Source of the DNA: Bacteroides stercoris ATCC 43183
GTDB lineage: Bacteria; Bacteroidota; Bacteroidia; Bacteroidales; Bacteroidaceae
DNA length: 64,000 bases
NCBI RefSeq assembly: GCF_025147325.1
Contig: NZ_CP102262.1
Coordinates: 1,488,001-1,552,000, forward strand
Reading direction: 5' to 3'
Shown here: positions 18,682-27,531 of the stretch, piece by piece
How positions within the stretch are numbered: the stretch's first letter is position 1
Layout: each line of letters opens with the position of its first letter
Translations under genes and position numbers: made by a program
Notes under the pieces: model-generated
What the model was told of the DNA's origin: nothing
What the model saw: the letters and a program-made list of their open reading frames with translations, nothing else
The model's database searches: none

Positions 18682-20169
18682 TTAATTCTCGATATTCAGA
18701 CTTCCCGTTGCTTTCTTCAGATAGATTTCCGTCAGCTTCACGTCTATCTGTGCATCTATCTTTTCCGATTGGGCAGACAACCAGGCGGTGTGGGCTTCCA
18801 ATACATTGCTTGCCGGGATAACCCCTTCCTCGAATCCGAGAGTGGCGTAGCGCAGGTTCTCATCAGCCTTTTCCAGGTTCTTCTCCGCCATGATAAGTTT
18901 CTTGGCCGCTTCGTTTACCTTGAAAACCGATTGGCTGACCTGCAGTTCTATCTTTTCTTTGGCATCGTCCAGTTGGTACCGGCTGATGCGTGCTTCGGAC
19001 TTGGCGGCTTTTACCTTGTAGATGCCTTCTCCCCAATGCCAGACAGGTATGCTGACCATGACGCCTACGTTCCACATGCCCTTGAACTTGTTTTCGAAGC
19101 TGTTGAATACGGACGGATTGGTTGCCATATAGTTTCCGATGAGCGCTACGGACGGCAGGAATTCCGAACGGATCACGTTCACTTTCTGCTTATAGATTTG
19201 TGCGGCGAGTTCCAGGCTGCGCACTTCCGGCCGTGTGGCATATACGTTATTCATGTCGATGCTGCTGTTGTCGGCCGGGGTGGGGAGCAGGTCGTCTTCC
19301 TGCTCGTCTGCCAGAGTGACGGGAGTGGAAAGGTCTAATCCGCATAGTTGGCATAGCAACATTCTGGAAAGGCTTAAACCGTCGTTTACTTTTGTCAGTG
19401 TCATTTCGGCTTCGTTCACTTTGACTTTTACCGACAGTCCGTCCGCTTTGGTCGCCACTCCTTCGGCAATCATCTTGTCTATGTCGCTTTCCAGTTTTTG
19501 CAGGAGTTCGAGATAGCTTTCCGCCAGTTTCTTCTTGTTGGCGAGAGACACCACTTGCCAGTATGCCTGGTCGGTGCTCAGAATTACTTCCTGCATTCCG
19601 CTGTTGTGCTGCTGGCGTGCCAGTTCTTCGGCATATCTGGTTATTTTGTTGTAGGCGCGTATCTTGCCGCCCATATAGAGGGGTTGGGTCAGCGTCAGCG
19701 CTCCGGCATACATATTGCGTGTGTCGGTGCGGAAAGCATCTACGAGCGATTGTCCCAATCCGTTGAGCGGAGTGGCAATGTCTATATTGCCCAATGATTG
19801 CACAAGTGCCATGAATTGCGGGTTCTGTGCCAGTTGCGGGTATTGGGTCATCATTCCCTGGATTCCGTTTTGCAGCGCGCCGCTTACCTGCGTTCCTACA
19901 CTGCCGAGTGCACCTTTCTGTGCATCGTTCAATAAGGAAAACTCTTTCTGGTTGCGCATATATCCGCCGGTAGCGGAAATCTTGGGCAGATAGTTTGTAA
20001 ATGCTTCTTTTTTACGGTAGTGCGCCGCATTGATTTTCTCGCGGCTTATCAGCAGCTCCTTATTGTTGGCTACGGCCAGTGCACGGCAACTATCCAGGCT
20101 CAGGATGCCCTGTGCGCTCGTTGGCAGCATCAGGCAGGTCAAGTAGATGAAACAGAAGAACTTTTTCAT
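18682..20169 (-). CDS. TolC/OprM-family outer-membrane efflux channel
   Basis: A 495-residue outer-membrane factor with two OEP domains. It has a signal peptide (MKKFFCFIYLTCLMLPTSAQG) and two repeats of long coiled helices, including 'TLTQPLYMGGKIRAYNK' and 'VSIPVWHWGEGIYKVKAAK' motifs that are the paired strand-helix joints of the family. The start at 20169 is supported by the signal peptide and by a promoter ending about 70 bases upstream; an in-frame start at 20259 would lie upstream of that promoter. It is the first gene of the channel-adaptor-permease-permease operon. Confidence 0.92.
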   Translation of the reverse strand: MKKFFCFIYLTCLMLPTSAQGILSLDSCRALAVANNKELLISREKINAAHYRKKEAFTNYLPKISATGGYMRNQKEFSLLNDAQKGALGSVGTQVSGALQNGIQGMMTQYPQLAQNPQFMALVQSLGNIDIATPLNGLGQSLVDAFRTDTRNMYAGALTLTQPLYMGGKIRAYNKITRYAEELARQQHNSGMQEVILSTDQAYWQVVSLANKKKLAESYLELLQKLESDIDKMIAEGVATKADGLSVKVKVNEAEMTLTKVNDGLSLSRMLLCQLCGLDLSTPVTLADEQEDDLLPTPADNSSIDMNNVYATRPEVRSLELAAQIYKQKVNVIRSEFLPSVALIGNYMATNPSVFNSFENKFKGMWNVGVMVSIPVWHWGEGIYKVKAAKSEARISRYQLDDAKEKIELQVSQSVFKVNEAAKKLIMAEKNLEKADENLRYATLGFEEGVIPASNVLEAHTAWLSAQSEKIDAQIDVKLTEIYLKKATGSLNIEN

Positions 20170-20240
20170 TGTATCTATACATTGTAAATGTTGTGGGAAT
20201 ATTGTTTTATGAAGCAACAATAATTGCATAAACAACGATG

Positions 20241-20271
20241 CAAATGTATAGAGTTTCAATGATATTACAAA
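20241..20271 (-). promoter_or_regulatory. Promoter of the efflux operon
   Basis: On the minus strand TTTG (20271-20268) is followed after 19 bases by TACATTTG (20248-20241). This is a full match to the Bacteroides -33/-7 consensus, about 70 bases before the channel start codon at 20169. Confidence 0.7.
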
Positions 20272-20329
20272 ATAAATTGCGGATTTTTTGATTTAAGGGA
20301 GGGGAAGAAACAGAAAACAATCTTTTTCA

Positions 20330-20396
20330 GACAGAAGAACAAAAGAACAAATTTTAGTTTTGACACACCTCAAATTTGTTCTTTTGTTCTTCTGTC
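20330..20396. repeat. Perfect 25-bp inverted repeat
   Basis: Arms 20330-20354 and 20372-20396 are perfectly complementary over 25 bp with a 17-base loop. The arms are themselves built from the repeated unit AGAACAAA. It lies between the 292-residue membrane protein gene and the efflux promoter, and may terminate the former. Confidence 0.8.
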
Positions 20397-20410
20397 CGAA
20401 TCAATTCGAA

Positions 20411-21289
20411 TCAATCCAGATTGAACGACTGTGAACCGATAAGCGTTCCGTCCGAGAATATGTCTACACGGTAGCTTCCTGCGTACAGGAACTCCTCGAC
20501 ATCCCAATACACCGTTACGTTCTGTTCCTCGCCGTTATATTCTATATATTTCTTGATGGAATATACCAGTTCGCGGTTTTCATAGGGGAATGTATTGGAA
20601 TCGCTTTTGCTCAATACGCCGTTGTCCGGTTTGGTGATACGGACGTAGAGGGTGCGTTCGCCTGTTTCGGCAGTTATGTTCTTGACAATTGTGAAGTTGA
20701 TTTTCAGCTTGACGACGTCTTTTACCTTTTTGGCTTTCTTGCCCCGCTTGTTGGCGGCAAAGATGTTGATGTTCGTTGCATCGAGCTGGGCGGCAAGCGT
20801 CACTTTCTTATTCAGGTTTTTCTTTTCTTCGGCAAGGCTGCTGATTTGTTGCGAAGCGACATTGTATTTGCGGGTAACGTCGGCTATCACCTCTTTCTGG
20901 TGGGTAGTGAGGCGGCTCAGGGAGTCTATCTGGTTGATATAGCCTATCATTACTTTACGCAGGGTTGCCAGTTCTTTCTTCAATCGGCGTATTTCGGTGG
21001 CATTGGTACTTTTTACGGTACGGAGCTCTTCCAGCAGACGCTGCGTTTTCAGTTGTTCCTGCTCCAGAAGGACGGAAAGGGAGTCGTTGGATACGGTGAG
21101 CTTCAATTCATCGTACTGCTTGGCGAAGTCGGTGTACTGGTTTTCCAGGTCTTCCTTTTCCAGGTTGAATTCCTGCACCAACTCGTTGTTGGCGCGTTTT
21201 TCTGAAATCAGCAATACGGTAACACCTATTAATAATAGTATCAGAATGCTTCCGACAACAACCTGAAGCGTATTTTTCTTGTTGGCCAT
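20411..21289 (-). CDS. Membrane-anchored coiled-coil protein of unknown function
   Basis: A 292-residue protein with a short cytoplasmic N-terminus, one membrane segment (about 9-28, VVVGSILILLLIGVTVLLIS) and a long coiled coil (about 30-165, heptads rich in Leu, Glu, Lys and Gln). A Lys-rich patch (ANKRGKKAKKVKDVVKLK) and a C-terminal beta-rich domain of about 100 residues follow. I do not recognise a named family; similar proteins are common in Bacteroidales. The topology suggests a periplasmic coiled coil holding a C-terminal domain away from the inner membrane. It stands alone between two inverted repeats (20330-20396 and 21300-21399). Confidence 0.8.
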   Translation of the reverse strand: MANKKNTLQVVVGSILILLLIGVTVLLISEKRANNELVQEFNLEKEDLENQYTDFAKQYDELKLTVSNDSLSVLLEQEQLKTQRLLEELRTVKSTNATEIRRLKKELATLRKVMIGYINQIDSLSRLTTHQKEVIADVTRKYNVASQQISSLAEEKKNLNKKVTLAAQLDATNINIFAANKRGKKAKKVKDVVKLKINFTIVKNITAETGERTLYVRITKPDNGVLSKSDSNTFPYENRELVYSIKKYIEYNGEEQNVTVYWDVEEFLYAGSYRVDIFSDGTLIGSQSFNLD

Positions 21290-21299
21290 TTTGATAGTG

Positions 21300-21399
21300 T
21301 TTAGTGGTTAATGATTGGTGATTGACAGACGGATGCTTCCCTCTATAATCGTAAATCGCCGCAAAAATAATCATTAATCACCAATCACTGATCACTAAC
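21300..21399. repeat. TTAGTGATTAG-family inverted repeat
   Basis: Arms about 21300-21324 and 21374-21399 pair with four transition mismatches. Both consist of TTAGTGATT / AATCACTAA-like units, as in the repeats at 15234-15265 and 36862-36932. The element occupies the divergent region between the coiled-coil protein and mdh. Confidence 0.65.
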
Positions 21400-21465
21400 C
21401 CCAATCAAATTCTTCATTTAACTAAAATTATTACGGAAATATTTCTTTAATCAGGAATGTCGTTG

Positions 21466-21473
21466 TATTTTTG
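21466..21473 (+). promoter_or_regulatory. -7 promoter element for mdh
   Basis: TATTTTTG fits TAnnTTTG and lies 43 bases before the mdh ATG. The -33 region has only TTTC. Confidence 0.5.
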
Positions 21474-21516
21474 TAGCAACTTTATAGAACACTAATAAAC
21501 AAAAACTTTAGAAATT

Positions 21517-22458
21517 ATGTCAAAAGTAACCGTAGTAGGTGCAGGTAACGTAGGTGCTACATGCGCTAATGTGTTAGCCTTTAATGAAGTGGCTGACGAA
21601 GTGGTAATGCTGGATGTTAAAGAAGGCGTTTCAGAGGGTAAAGCAATGGATATGATGCAGACTGCTCAACTGTTGGGCTTCGATACCACTGTTGTAGGTT
21701 GTACCAACGATTATGAGAAGACAGCTAACTCCGATGTTGTGGTAATCACTTCCGGTATTCCCCGTAAGCCGGGTATGACCCGCGAAGAGTTGATTGGTGT
21801 GAATGCAGGCATCGTTAAGTCGGTTGCGCAGAACATTCTGAAATATTCTCCCAACGCTATCCTCGTGGTTATCTCCAACCCGATGGACACTATGACTTAT
21901 CTGTCTTTGAAATCTCTGGGTATCCCCAAGAACCGTATCATCGGTATGGGCGGCGCTTTGGACAGCTCTCGTTTCAAATACTTCCTGTCTCAGGCTTTGG
22001 GCTGCAATGCCAACGAAGTAGAAGGTATGGTTATCGGCGGTCACGGTGATACTACCATGATTCCTCTGGCTCGTCTGGCTACGTACAAAGGCCAGCCGGT
22101 AAGCACGCTGTTGAGCGCGGAAAAACTGGATGAAGTAGTTGCTTCCACTATGGTAGGCGGCGCTACGCTGACTAAGTTGCTGGGTACTTCTGCATGGTAT
22201 GCTCCGGGTGCGGCAGGTGCTTATGTGGTTGAATCCATCATCCACAACCAGAAGAAGATGATTCCTTGCTCGGTATATCTGGAAGGTGAATACGGCGAAT
22301 CGGATATCTGCATCGGTGTTCCCGTTATCCTTGGCAAGAACGGTATCGAAAAGATTGTTGAACTGGAACTGAACGCTGACGAAAAAGCTAAATTCGCTGC
22401 CAGCGCCGCTGCCGTCCACAAGACAAATGCTGCTCTGAAAGAAGTAGGCGCTCTCTAA
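21517..22458 (+). CDS. mdh: Malate dehydrogenase
   Basis: A 313-residue NAD-dependent malate dehydrogenase of the lactate-dehydrogenase-like type, interconverting malate and oxaloacetate. In Bacteroides it serves the reductive branch to fumarate and succinate. Visible motifs are the Rossmann loop GAGNVGATCA (residues 8-17), the substrate-loop GIPRKPGMTREEL whose Arg residues indicate malate rather than lactate specificity, NPMDTMTY, and the catalytic His in GGHGDTT. It is monocistronic, with its own promoter and a downstream terminator. Its codon use looks like that of a highly expressed gene. Confidence 0.97.
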   Translation: MSKVTVVGAGNVGATCANVLAFNEVADEVVMLDVKEGVSEGKAMDMMQTAQLLGFDTTVVGCTNDYEKTANSDVVVITSGIPRKPGMTREELIGVNAGIVKSVAQNILKYSPNAILVVISNPMDTMTYLSLKSLGIPKNRIIGMGGALDSSRFKYFLSQALGCNANEVEGMVIGGHGDTTMIPLARLATYKGQPVSTLLSAEKLDEVVASTMVGGATLTKLLGTSAWYAPGAAGAYVVESIIHNQKKMIPCSVYLEGEYGESDICIGVPVILGKNGIEKIVELELNADEKAKFAASAAAVHKTNAALKEVGAL

Positions 22459-22488
22459 TCGGGAGACGACCTGGAATATAATAAGTAA

Positions 22489-22533
22489 AGCCTCGCTGAC
22501 TTTTGCCGGAAAGGGAAAGTCGCGGGGCTTTTG
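22489..22533 (+). terminator. Rho-independent terminator after mdh
   Basis: AGCCTCGCTGACTTT pairs with AAAGTCGCGGGGCT (22516-22529) with one bulge and G-U pairs, followed by TTTGCGTTTTT. It lies between the convergent mdh and nadK genes. Confidence 0.7.
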
Positions 22534-22568
22534 CGTTTTTACTATCTTTGGACATACCCTCGTGGGAG

Positions 22569-23438
22569 TTATCTCACATCTGCTCCCCACATCATCTTAT
22601 TCCGCAACGTATCGAAAAAGATGTGATTGAATCGTTTCACTACCTTTATGGAATAGTCCGCACGTGAAATAGTGAGCCGCGTAGTCTCCTTGCACGATTC
22701 GCTTCGTCCGTCGACGGCTACGAGGAAGTTGTGGCTGCGGCTTTCCACATCGAGCGTGATTTCCCAGTCGTCGCAGATGACAATGGGACGTACATTCAGG
22801 CTGTGAGGGGCAACGGGGGTGATGGCGATGGTCTTGCTGTGAGATACGATGACCGGGCCGCCCACACTTAGCGAATAGGCGGTGGAACCGGTAGGGGTGG
22901 CAATGACCAGTCCGTCGGCCTGATAAGTGGTGAGGTGTGCTCCGTTGATGGCGGTATGGATGCTTATCATGGACGAACTGTCACGTTTCAGTACGGCTAT
23001 TTCATTGAGGGCGTACGGATATTCCATCAGTTTTTCATCATCGCACTTCAACTGTAATACGCTGCGTTCCTCTACTTTATAGTGGTTGTTGTAGATTTCG
23101 TCAATCGTTTCTTCCATTTCTTCGGGCGATATGTCGGCCAGAAAGCCGAGGCGTCCCGTATTGATGCCCAGAATAGGAATGTTTTTCTTGCCTACACGGC
23201 TGGCGGCTTTCAAAAACGTGCCGTCACCGCCGATGCTGATAACCATATCGGCGCGGAAGTCGTCACCGTCGAACAATTCGGCGGGCGGAATGTTGAGGTG
23301 TAGGTCGGAAGTCAGGAAATTATAGAACTCGCGGCAGACACAGAGTTGTGCCTGATGCTGAGCCAGCAGGCGGAAAAGATTTTCGGCATGCGATGACTTT
23401 TTCGCCTGGTAGGTATTTCCGAATATGGCAAATTTCAT
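22569..23438 (-). CDS. nadK: NAD kinase
   Basis: A 289-residue ATP-NAD kinase that makes NADP from NAD. The family signatures are present: [10 protein letters not shown] (catalytic Asp), [10 protein letters not shown], the NAD-binding [15 protein letters not shown] and the [10 protein letters not shown] loop. It is divergent from pdxJ across a 103-base region holding back-to-back promoters. Confidence 0.96.
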   Translation of the reverse strand: MKFAIFGNTYQAKKSSHAENLFRLLAQHQAQLCVCREFYNFLTSDLHLNIPPAELFDGDDFRADMVISIGGDGTFLKAASRVGKKNIPILGINTGRLGFLADISPEEMEETIDEIYNNHYKVEERSVLQLKCDDEKLMEYPYALNEIAVLKRDSSSMISIHTAINGAHLTTYQADGLVIATPTGSTAYSLSVGGPVIVSHSKTIAITPVAPHSLNVRPIVICDDWEITLDVESRSHNFLVAVDGRSESCKETTRLTISRADYSIKVVKRFNHIFFDTLRNKMMWGADVR

Positions 23439-23463
23439 AATTGTTTTCTGTTTTTGTAAGATG

Positions 23464-23471
23464 CAAAAATA
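23464..23471 (-). promoter_or_regulatory. -7 promoter element for nadK
   Basis: TATTTTTG on the minus strand fits TAnnTTTG and lies 26 bases before the nadK start. Confidence 0.5.
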
Positions 23472-23512
23472 GTTTTTTTCTCAGAATGCTGCCAACATAT
23501 TGCTATTATTTG

Positions 23513-23520
23513 TACTTTTG
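23513..23520 (+). promoter_or_regulatory. -7 promoter element for pdxJ and the Tol-like cluster
   Basis: TACTTTTG fits TAnnTTTG and ends 21 bases before the pdxJ ATG at 23542. It rules out an in-frame start further upstream at 23500. Confidence 0.55.
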
Positions 23521-23541
23521 CCCCAAACTATAAGCCGAATT

Positions 23542-24255
23542 ATGACTAGATTAAGTGTAAATATTAATAAAGTAGCGACATTGCGTAACGCACGTGGAGG
23601 AAATGTGCCTAATGTTGTAAAAGTGGCGTTGGATTGCGAGAGTTTTGGAGCCGACGGTATAACGGTGCATCCGCGTCCCGATGAAAGACATATCCGTAAG
23701 AGCGATGTTTACGACCTGCGTCCGCTGTTGCGCACGGAGTTTAATATAGAGGGATATCCCGCACCCGAATTTATCGACTTGGTACTGAAAGTGAAACCGC
23801 ATCAGGTAACGTTGGTTCCGGATAGCCCCACTCAGTTGACTTCCAACTCCGGCTGGGACACGAAAGCCAATCTGGAGTTTCTGACCGAAGTGCTGGAAGC
23901 GTTCAATACCGCCGGTATCCGTACGTCGGTATTCGTGTCTACCGATGCAGAGATGATAGAGTATGCCGCCAAAGCCGGTGCCGACCGGGTGGAACTCTAT
24001 ACCGAGCCCTATGCTACGGCATTCCCTAAAAATCCGGAAGCTGCGGTAGCTCCTTTTGTGGAAGCAGCCAGAACGGCACGCAGCCTGGGACTGGGACTGA
24101 ATGCAGGCCATGACCTGAGTCTGGAAAATCTGAATTATTTCTATAAAAACATACCCTGGCTGGATGAGGTCTCTATCGGTCATGCGCTGATTAGCGATGC
24201 TTTGTATCTGGGATTGGAACGTACCATTCAGGAATATAAAAACTGTCTCCGCTGA
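23542..24255 (+). CDS. pdxJ: Pyridoxine 5'-phosphate synthase
   Basis: A 237-residue TIM-barrel enzyme that condenses 1-deoxyxylulose 5-phosphate with 3-amino-2-oxopropyl phosphate, the last ring-forming step of DXP-dependent vitamin B6 synthesis. The N-terminus [16 protein letters not shown] and the phosphate/catalytic segment [12 protein letters not shown] are diagnostic. The start at 23542 matches the family N-terminus and follows the promoter. Its TGA overlaps the ATG of the proton-channel gene by one base, so B6 synthesis is transcriptionally coupled to the Tol/Ton-like cluster. Confidence 0.96.
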   Translation: MTRLSVNINKVATLRNARGGNVPNVVKVALDCESFGADGITVHPRPDERHIRKSDVYDLRPLLRTEFNIEGYPAPEFIDLVLKVKPHQVTLVPDSPTQLTSNSGWDTKANLEFLTEVLEAFNTAGIRTSVFVSTDAEMIEYAAKAGADRVELYTEPYATAFPKNPEAAVAPFVEAARTARSLGLGLNAGHDLSLENLNYFYKNIPWLDEVSIGHALISDALYLGLERTIQEYKNCLR

Positions 24256-24971
24256 TGAATCTTATGTTGTTATTGGCCCAAGTGGCTCCGGCGTTGGCCG
24301 ATTCTGTTGCCGGCGCCAATCCGGTACTTACTCCCATTGCCGCTCCCGATGAAATGAATCTGTGGAGCATGGCTGTCAAGGGTGGTTGGATTATGGTAGT
24401 GCTCGGAGTACTCTCCGTAGTGTGCTTCTATATTCTGTTCGAGCGCAATTACGTTATCCGTAAGGCGGGCAAGGAAGACCCTATGTTTATGGATAAGATC
24501 AAGGATTATATTCTGGGTGGTGAGATTAAGGCCGCCATTGCCTATTGCCGCAGTGTGGATACGCCTTCGGCACGGATGATAGAGAAAGGTATCAGCCGGT
24601 TGGGACGCCCGGTGAATGATGTGCAGGCAGCCATAGAGAATGTCGGCAACATCGAAGTGGCGAAACTGGAAAAGGGGCTGACCATCATGGCTACCATTTC
24701 GGGCGGCGCTCCGATGATTGGTTTCCTGGGTACGGTGACCGGTATGGTGCGTGCTTTCTTTGAAATGGCGAATGCCGGTAATAATATCGACATCACCCTG
24801 CTTTCCGGCGGTATATACGAGGCTATGATTACTACGGTAGGCGGTCTGATTGTGGGCATCATCGCCATGTTCGCCTACAATTACCTGGTGACGCTGGTGG
24901 ACGGTGTGGTAAATAAAATGGAAGCCAAGACAATGGCTTTCATGGACTTGCTGAACGAGCCTGCCAAATAA
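24255..24971 (+). CDS. MotA/TolQ/ExbB proton-channel family protein
   Basis: A 238-residue inner-membrane protein with three membrane segments: about 39-60 (GGWIMVVLGVLSVVCFYILF), about 150-172 (GAPMIGFLGTVTGMVRAFFEM) and about 190-215. The conserved TolQ/ExbB core GFLGTVTGM is present. It would form the proton-driven motor with the following TolR/ExbD-like protein and drive the TonB/TolA-like protein two genes on. It overlaps pdxJ by one base. Confidence 0.92.
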   Translation: MNLMLLLAQVAPALADSVAGANPVLTPIAAPDEMNLWSMAVKGGWIMVVLGVLSVVCFYILFERNYVIRKAGKEDPMFMDKIKDYILGGEIKAAIAYCRSVDTPSARMIEKGISRLGRPVNDVQAAIENVGNIEVAKLEKGLTIMATISGGAPMIGFLGTVTGMVRAFFEMANAGNNIDITLLSGGIYEAMITTVGGLIVGIIAMFAYNYLVTLVDGVVNKMEAKTMAFMDLLNEPAK

Positions 24972-25001
24972 ATCATAATTCATAAATCAGAAACAACGAC
25001 C

Positions 25002-25415
25002 GTGTTACAACGTAGAGCAAAAATATCACCCAATTTCAGTATGGCGTCCATGACGGATGTTATATTCCTGCTGTTGATTTTCTTTATGATTACTTCTACG
25101 GTAGTATCACCGAATGCAATCAAGGTATTGCTTCCGCAGGGAAAACAGCAGACATCTGCCAAGCCGCTGACAAGGGTTATCATTGATAAGGACTTGAACT
25201 ATTACGCCGCTTTCGGTAATGATAAGGAACAGGCGCTGGCTTTGGACGAGCTGACTCCTTTTCTGCAATCGTGCGCAGCGAAAGAGCCCGAAATGTATGT
25301 GGCATTGTATGCCGATGAGTCCGTCCCCTATCGGGAAATTGTGAAGGTGCTGAATATCGCTAATGAAAATCATTTCAAAATGGTGCTGGCTACACGCCCG
25401 CCTGAGAATAAGTAA
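25002..25415 (+). CDS. ExbD/TolR-family motor subunit
   Basis: A 137-residue protein with a cytoplasmic N-terminus, a single membrane segment (about 19-39) with the essential Asp in MASMTDVIFLLLIFFM, and a periplasmic domain of about 95 residues. It starts with GTG at 25002. Only one ExbD/TolR gene is present, as in Tol systems; Bacteroides Exb clusters often have two. It sits 30 bases after the proton channel and 40 before the TonB-like gene. Confidence 0.92.
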   Translation: MLQRRAKISPNFSMASMTDVIFLLLIFFMITSTVVSPNAIKVLLPQGKQQTSAKPLTRVIIDKDLNYYAAFGNDKEQALALDELTPFLQSCAAKEPEMYVALYADESVPYREIVKVLNIANENHFKMVLATRPPENK

Positions 25416-25455
25416 ACGGTGTTAACCGTAAATAGCTAAATCGTAAATCGGAACG

Positions 25456-26268
25456 GTGAATCGGAAGAAGAAAGGAAAATATATAGGATTGGCAGGTGCG
25501 CTGTTGGTGCACGTTGTTGTCATTGCCCTTTTGATACTGGTGGGATTTACCTTGCCCGAACAGTCGGAGGAAGGCGGTGTGCCCGTGATGATGGGAGAAA
25601 CACCCGATGCGTGGGGGGCTGCCGACCCTTCTTTGGTTGAAGTGGAGACGATGCCGGAAGAGGCCGCTCCGGAAATGCCGGAAGAGGCGGAGCAGGAGAT
25701 GCTGACGCAGGAAGATGAAGAAACCGTTGCCATAAAGCCTAAGGTGGAAGAAAAGAAGAAAGAGGTGAAGAAACCCGAAAAGAGCGCTGCCGAGAAAGCC
25801 GAAGAGGCGCGTAAGCTGGCTGCGGAAAAAGCGGAGCGTGAACGGAAGGCAGCCGAAGAAGCTGCCCGCAAACGTGTAGCGGGAGCTTTCGGCAAAGGTG
25901 CGCAAATGGGCAGCAAAGGTGCTACGGAAGGAACCGGTGTGCAGGGGAGTCCTACGGGAAACTCTTCGGAAGGGGCAACTGCCGGGACCGGCGGATACGG
26001 GACCTTTAACCTTGGCGGACGCTCCATAGGCGAGGGCGGATTGCCGCGTCCCGTATATAATGTGCAGGATGAGGGAAAAGTGGTGGTTACCATTACCGTA
26101 AATCCAGCCGGGCAGGTTATCGGCACCAGCATCAACCGCCAGACGAATACCGTAAACCCCGCCTTGCGGAAAGCTGCCGAAGACGCGGCGAAGAAAGCGA
26201 GGTTCAATACGGTAAGCGGATTGAGTAACCAGACGGGAACGATTACATATTATTTTAATCTAAAATAA
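25456..26268 (+). CDS. TonB/TolA-like energy-transducing protein
   Basis: A 270-residue protein that carries inner-membrane energy to the outer membrane. It has one membrane anchor (about 9-31), an acidic stretch, and then a TolA-like helical region rich in Glu, Lys, Ala and Arg (about 92-140). A Gly/Ser/Thr linker follows, and a C-terminal TonB-type domain (KVVVTITVNPAGQVIG to the end). It starts with GTG at 25456. The long Ala/Lys/Glu helix and single ExbD partner make it more TolA-like than a classic TonB, though no TolB or Pal gene is nearby. Confidence 0.88.
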   Translation: MNRKKKGKYIGLAGALLVHVVVIALLILVGFTLPEQSEEGGVPVMMGETPDAWGAADPSLVEVETMPEEAAPEMPEEAEQEMLTQEDEETVAIKPKVEEKKKEVKKPEKSAAEKAEEARKLAAEKAERERKAAEEAARKRVAGAFGKGAQMGSKGATEGTGVQGSPTGNSSEGATAGTGGYGTFNLGGRSIGEGGLPRPVYNVQDEGKVVVTITVNPAGQVIGTSINRQTNTVNPALRKAAEDAAKKARFNTVSGLSNQTGTITYYFNLK

Positions 26269-26282
26269 GAGGAGAAACTATT

Positions 26283-26828
26283 ATGGGTACAGTTTATGTG
26301 TTTTTTGCAGACGGTTTTGAAGAAATAGAGGCTTTCACTTCGGTCGATGTAATGAGACGTGCGGGGTTGAATGTGGAAATGATTACGGTTACTCCTGACG
26401 AGATTGTGAAGGGCGCTCATGGCGTACCGGTGCTTTGTGACAAGAATATCGTGAACTGTGACTTTTTCGACGCTGATTTGATATTGCTTCCGGGCGGTAT
26501 GCCGGGTGCGGCCACTTTGGAGAAGTGCGATGACTTGCGTAGACTGATTTTACGCTTTGCCGAAGAAAACAAACCGATTGCAGCCATTTGCGCCGCTCCT
26601 ATGGTGCTCGGCAAACTGGGACTGTTGAAAGGTAAGAAAGCTACTTGCTATCCGGGTTTTGAACAATATCTGGAGGGTGCCGACTGCACTGGAGCGATGG
26701 TGGAAAAAGACGGCAATGTCATTACAGGAAAAGGTCCGGGCGCTGCCATGGAGTTTGCTTTGGCGGTGGTAGAATTGCTGCAGGGCAAGGATAAAGTTGC
26801 CGAATTGAAAGAGGCGATGATTGTCTGA
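26283..26828 (+). CDS. DJ-1/PfpI-family protein (YajL/ThiJ-like)
   Basis: A 181-residue DJ-1 superfamily protein. The nucleophilic Cys lies in AAICAAPMVLG at the nucleophile elbow, and the paired Glu is in FFADGFEEIEA near the N-terminus. The length matches bacterial YajL. Members act as redox-sensitive chaperones or glyoxalase/deglycase-like enzymes, and the exact role is disputed. It follows the TonB-like gene by 14 bases with an AGGAG-like site (aagaggagaaa) just upstream, so it is probably the last gene of the pdxJ operon or shares it with ispD. Confidence 0.92.
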   Translation: MGTVYVFFADGFEEIEAFTSVDVMRRAGLNVEMITVTPDEIVKGAHGVPVLCDKNIVNCDFFDADLILLPGGMPGAATLEKCDDLRRLILRFAEENKPIAAICAAPMVLGKLGLLKGKKATCYPGFEQYLEGADCTGAMVEKDGNVITGKGPGAAMEFALAVVELLQGKDKVAELKEAMIV

Positions 26829-26859
26829 TTGTAAATAATGAAGAGGCTGTGTGAATCCA

Positions 26860-27531
26860 ATGAAGTATGTTCTGATTGTAGCCGGCGGTAAAGGTTTGCG
26901 CATGGGATGCGAACTTCCCAAACAATTTCTTCCGATAGGGGGAAAACCTGTATTGATGCGTACCATAGAGGCCTTTTATGCGTATAGCCCGGAGATACGG
27001 ATAATATTGGTGCTTCCATGCAACCAGCAGGCTTACTGGAATGAGTTGTGCCGGAAACATGGTTTTTCAATCCCTCATCAAATCGCAGACGGCGGAGAAA
27101 CACGCTTCCATTCGGTGAAGAACGGACTGGCATTTGTTACAACACCGGGTTTGGTCGGAGTGCATGACGGGGTACGCCCTTTTGTGGCTCAGGAGGTTAT
27201 AGCCCGTTGTTACTCCCTGGCTGCCGGGAAGCAGGCGGTGATTCCTGTGACGGATGTGGTGGAGACGGTGCGTCATTTGGTTGGCGAAGGAAGTGAAACT
27301 GTCAGCCGCGACGCATACAAGCTGGTACAGACTCCGCAGGTGTTTGATGCGGATTTGCTGAAACAGGCTTATGAGCAGCCTTATACTTCGCATTTTACGG
27401 ATGATGCCTCGGTGGTCGAGGCATTGGGCAAGCCCGTTTATCTGACGGAAGGTAACCGGGAAAACATAAAGATAACCACTCCTTTTGATTTGAAAATAGC
27501 TGCCGCCCTTTTGGACTCATGTTCGATTTAA
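26860..27531 (+). CDS. ispD: 2-C-methyl-D-erythritol 4-phosphate cytidylyltransferase
   Basis: A 223-residue nucleotidyltransferase of the MEP isoprenoid pathway. The N-terminal nucleotide loop is [10 protein letters not shown], followed by [12 protein letters not shown] and the acidic VHDGVRPFV segment typical of IspD. The ATG at 26860 ([10 protein letters not shown]) fits the family; a GTG three codons upstream is possible. The 3' end overlaps recG by 13 bases, indicating coupled translation. Confidence 0.95.
   Translation: MKYVLIVAGGKGLRMGCELPKQFLPIGGKPVLMRTIEAFYAYSPEIRIILVLPCNQQAYWNELCRKHGFSIPHQIADGGETRFHSVKNGLAFVTTPGLVGVHDGVRPFVAQEVIARCYSLAAGKQAVIPVTDVVETVRHLVGEGSETVSRDAYKLVQTPQVFDADLLKQAYEQPYTSHFTDDASVVEALGKPVYLTEGNRENIKITTPFDLKIAAALLDSCSI

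Noticed and set aside
21631..22590. A long antisense frame across mdh
   Set aside because: Entirely opposite a well-conserved, highly expressed gene and without any family features.
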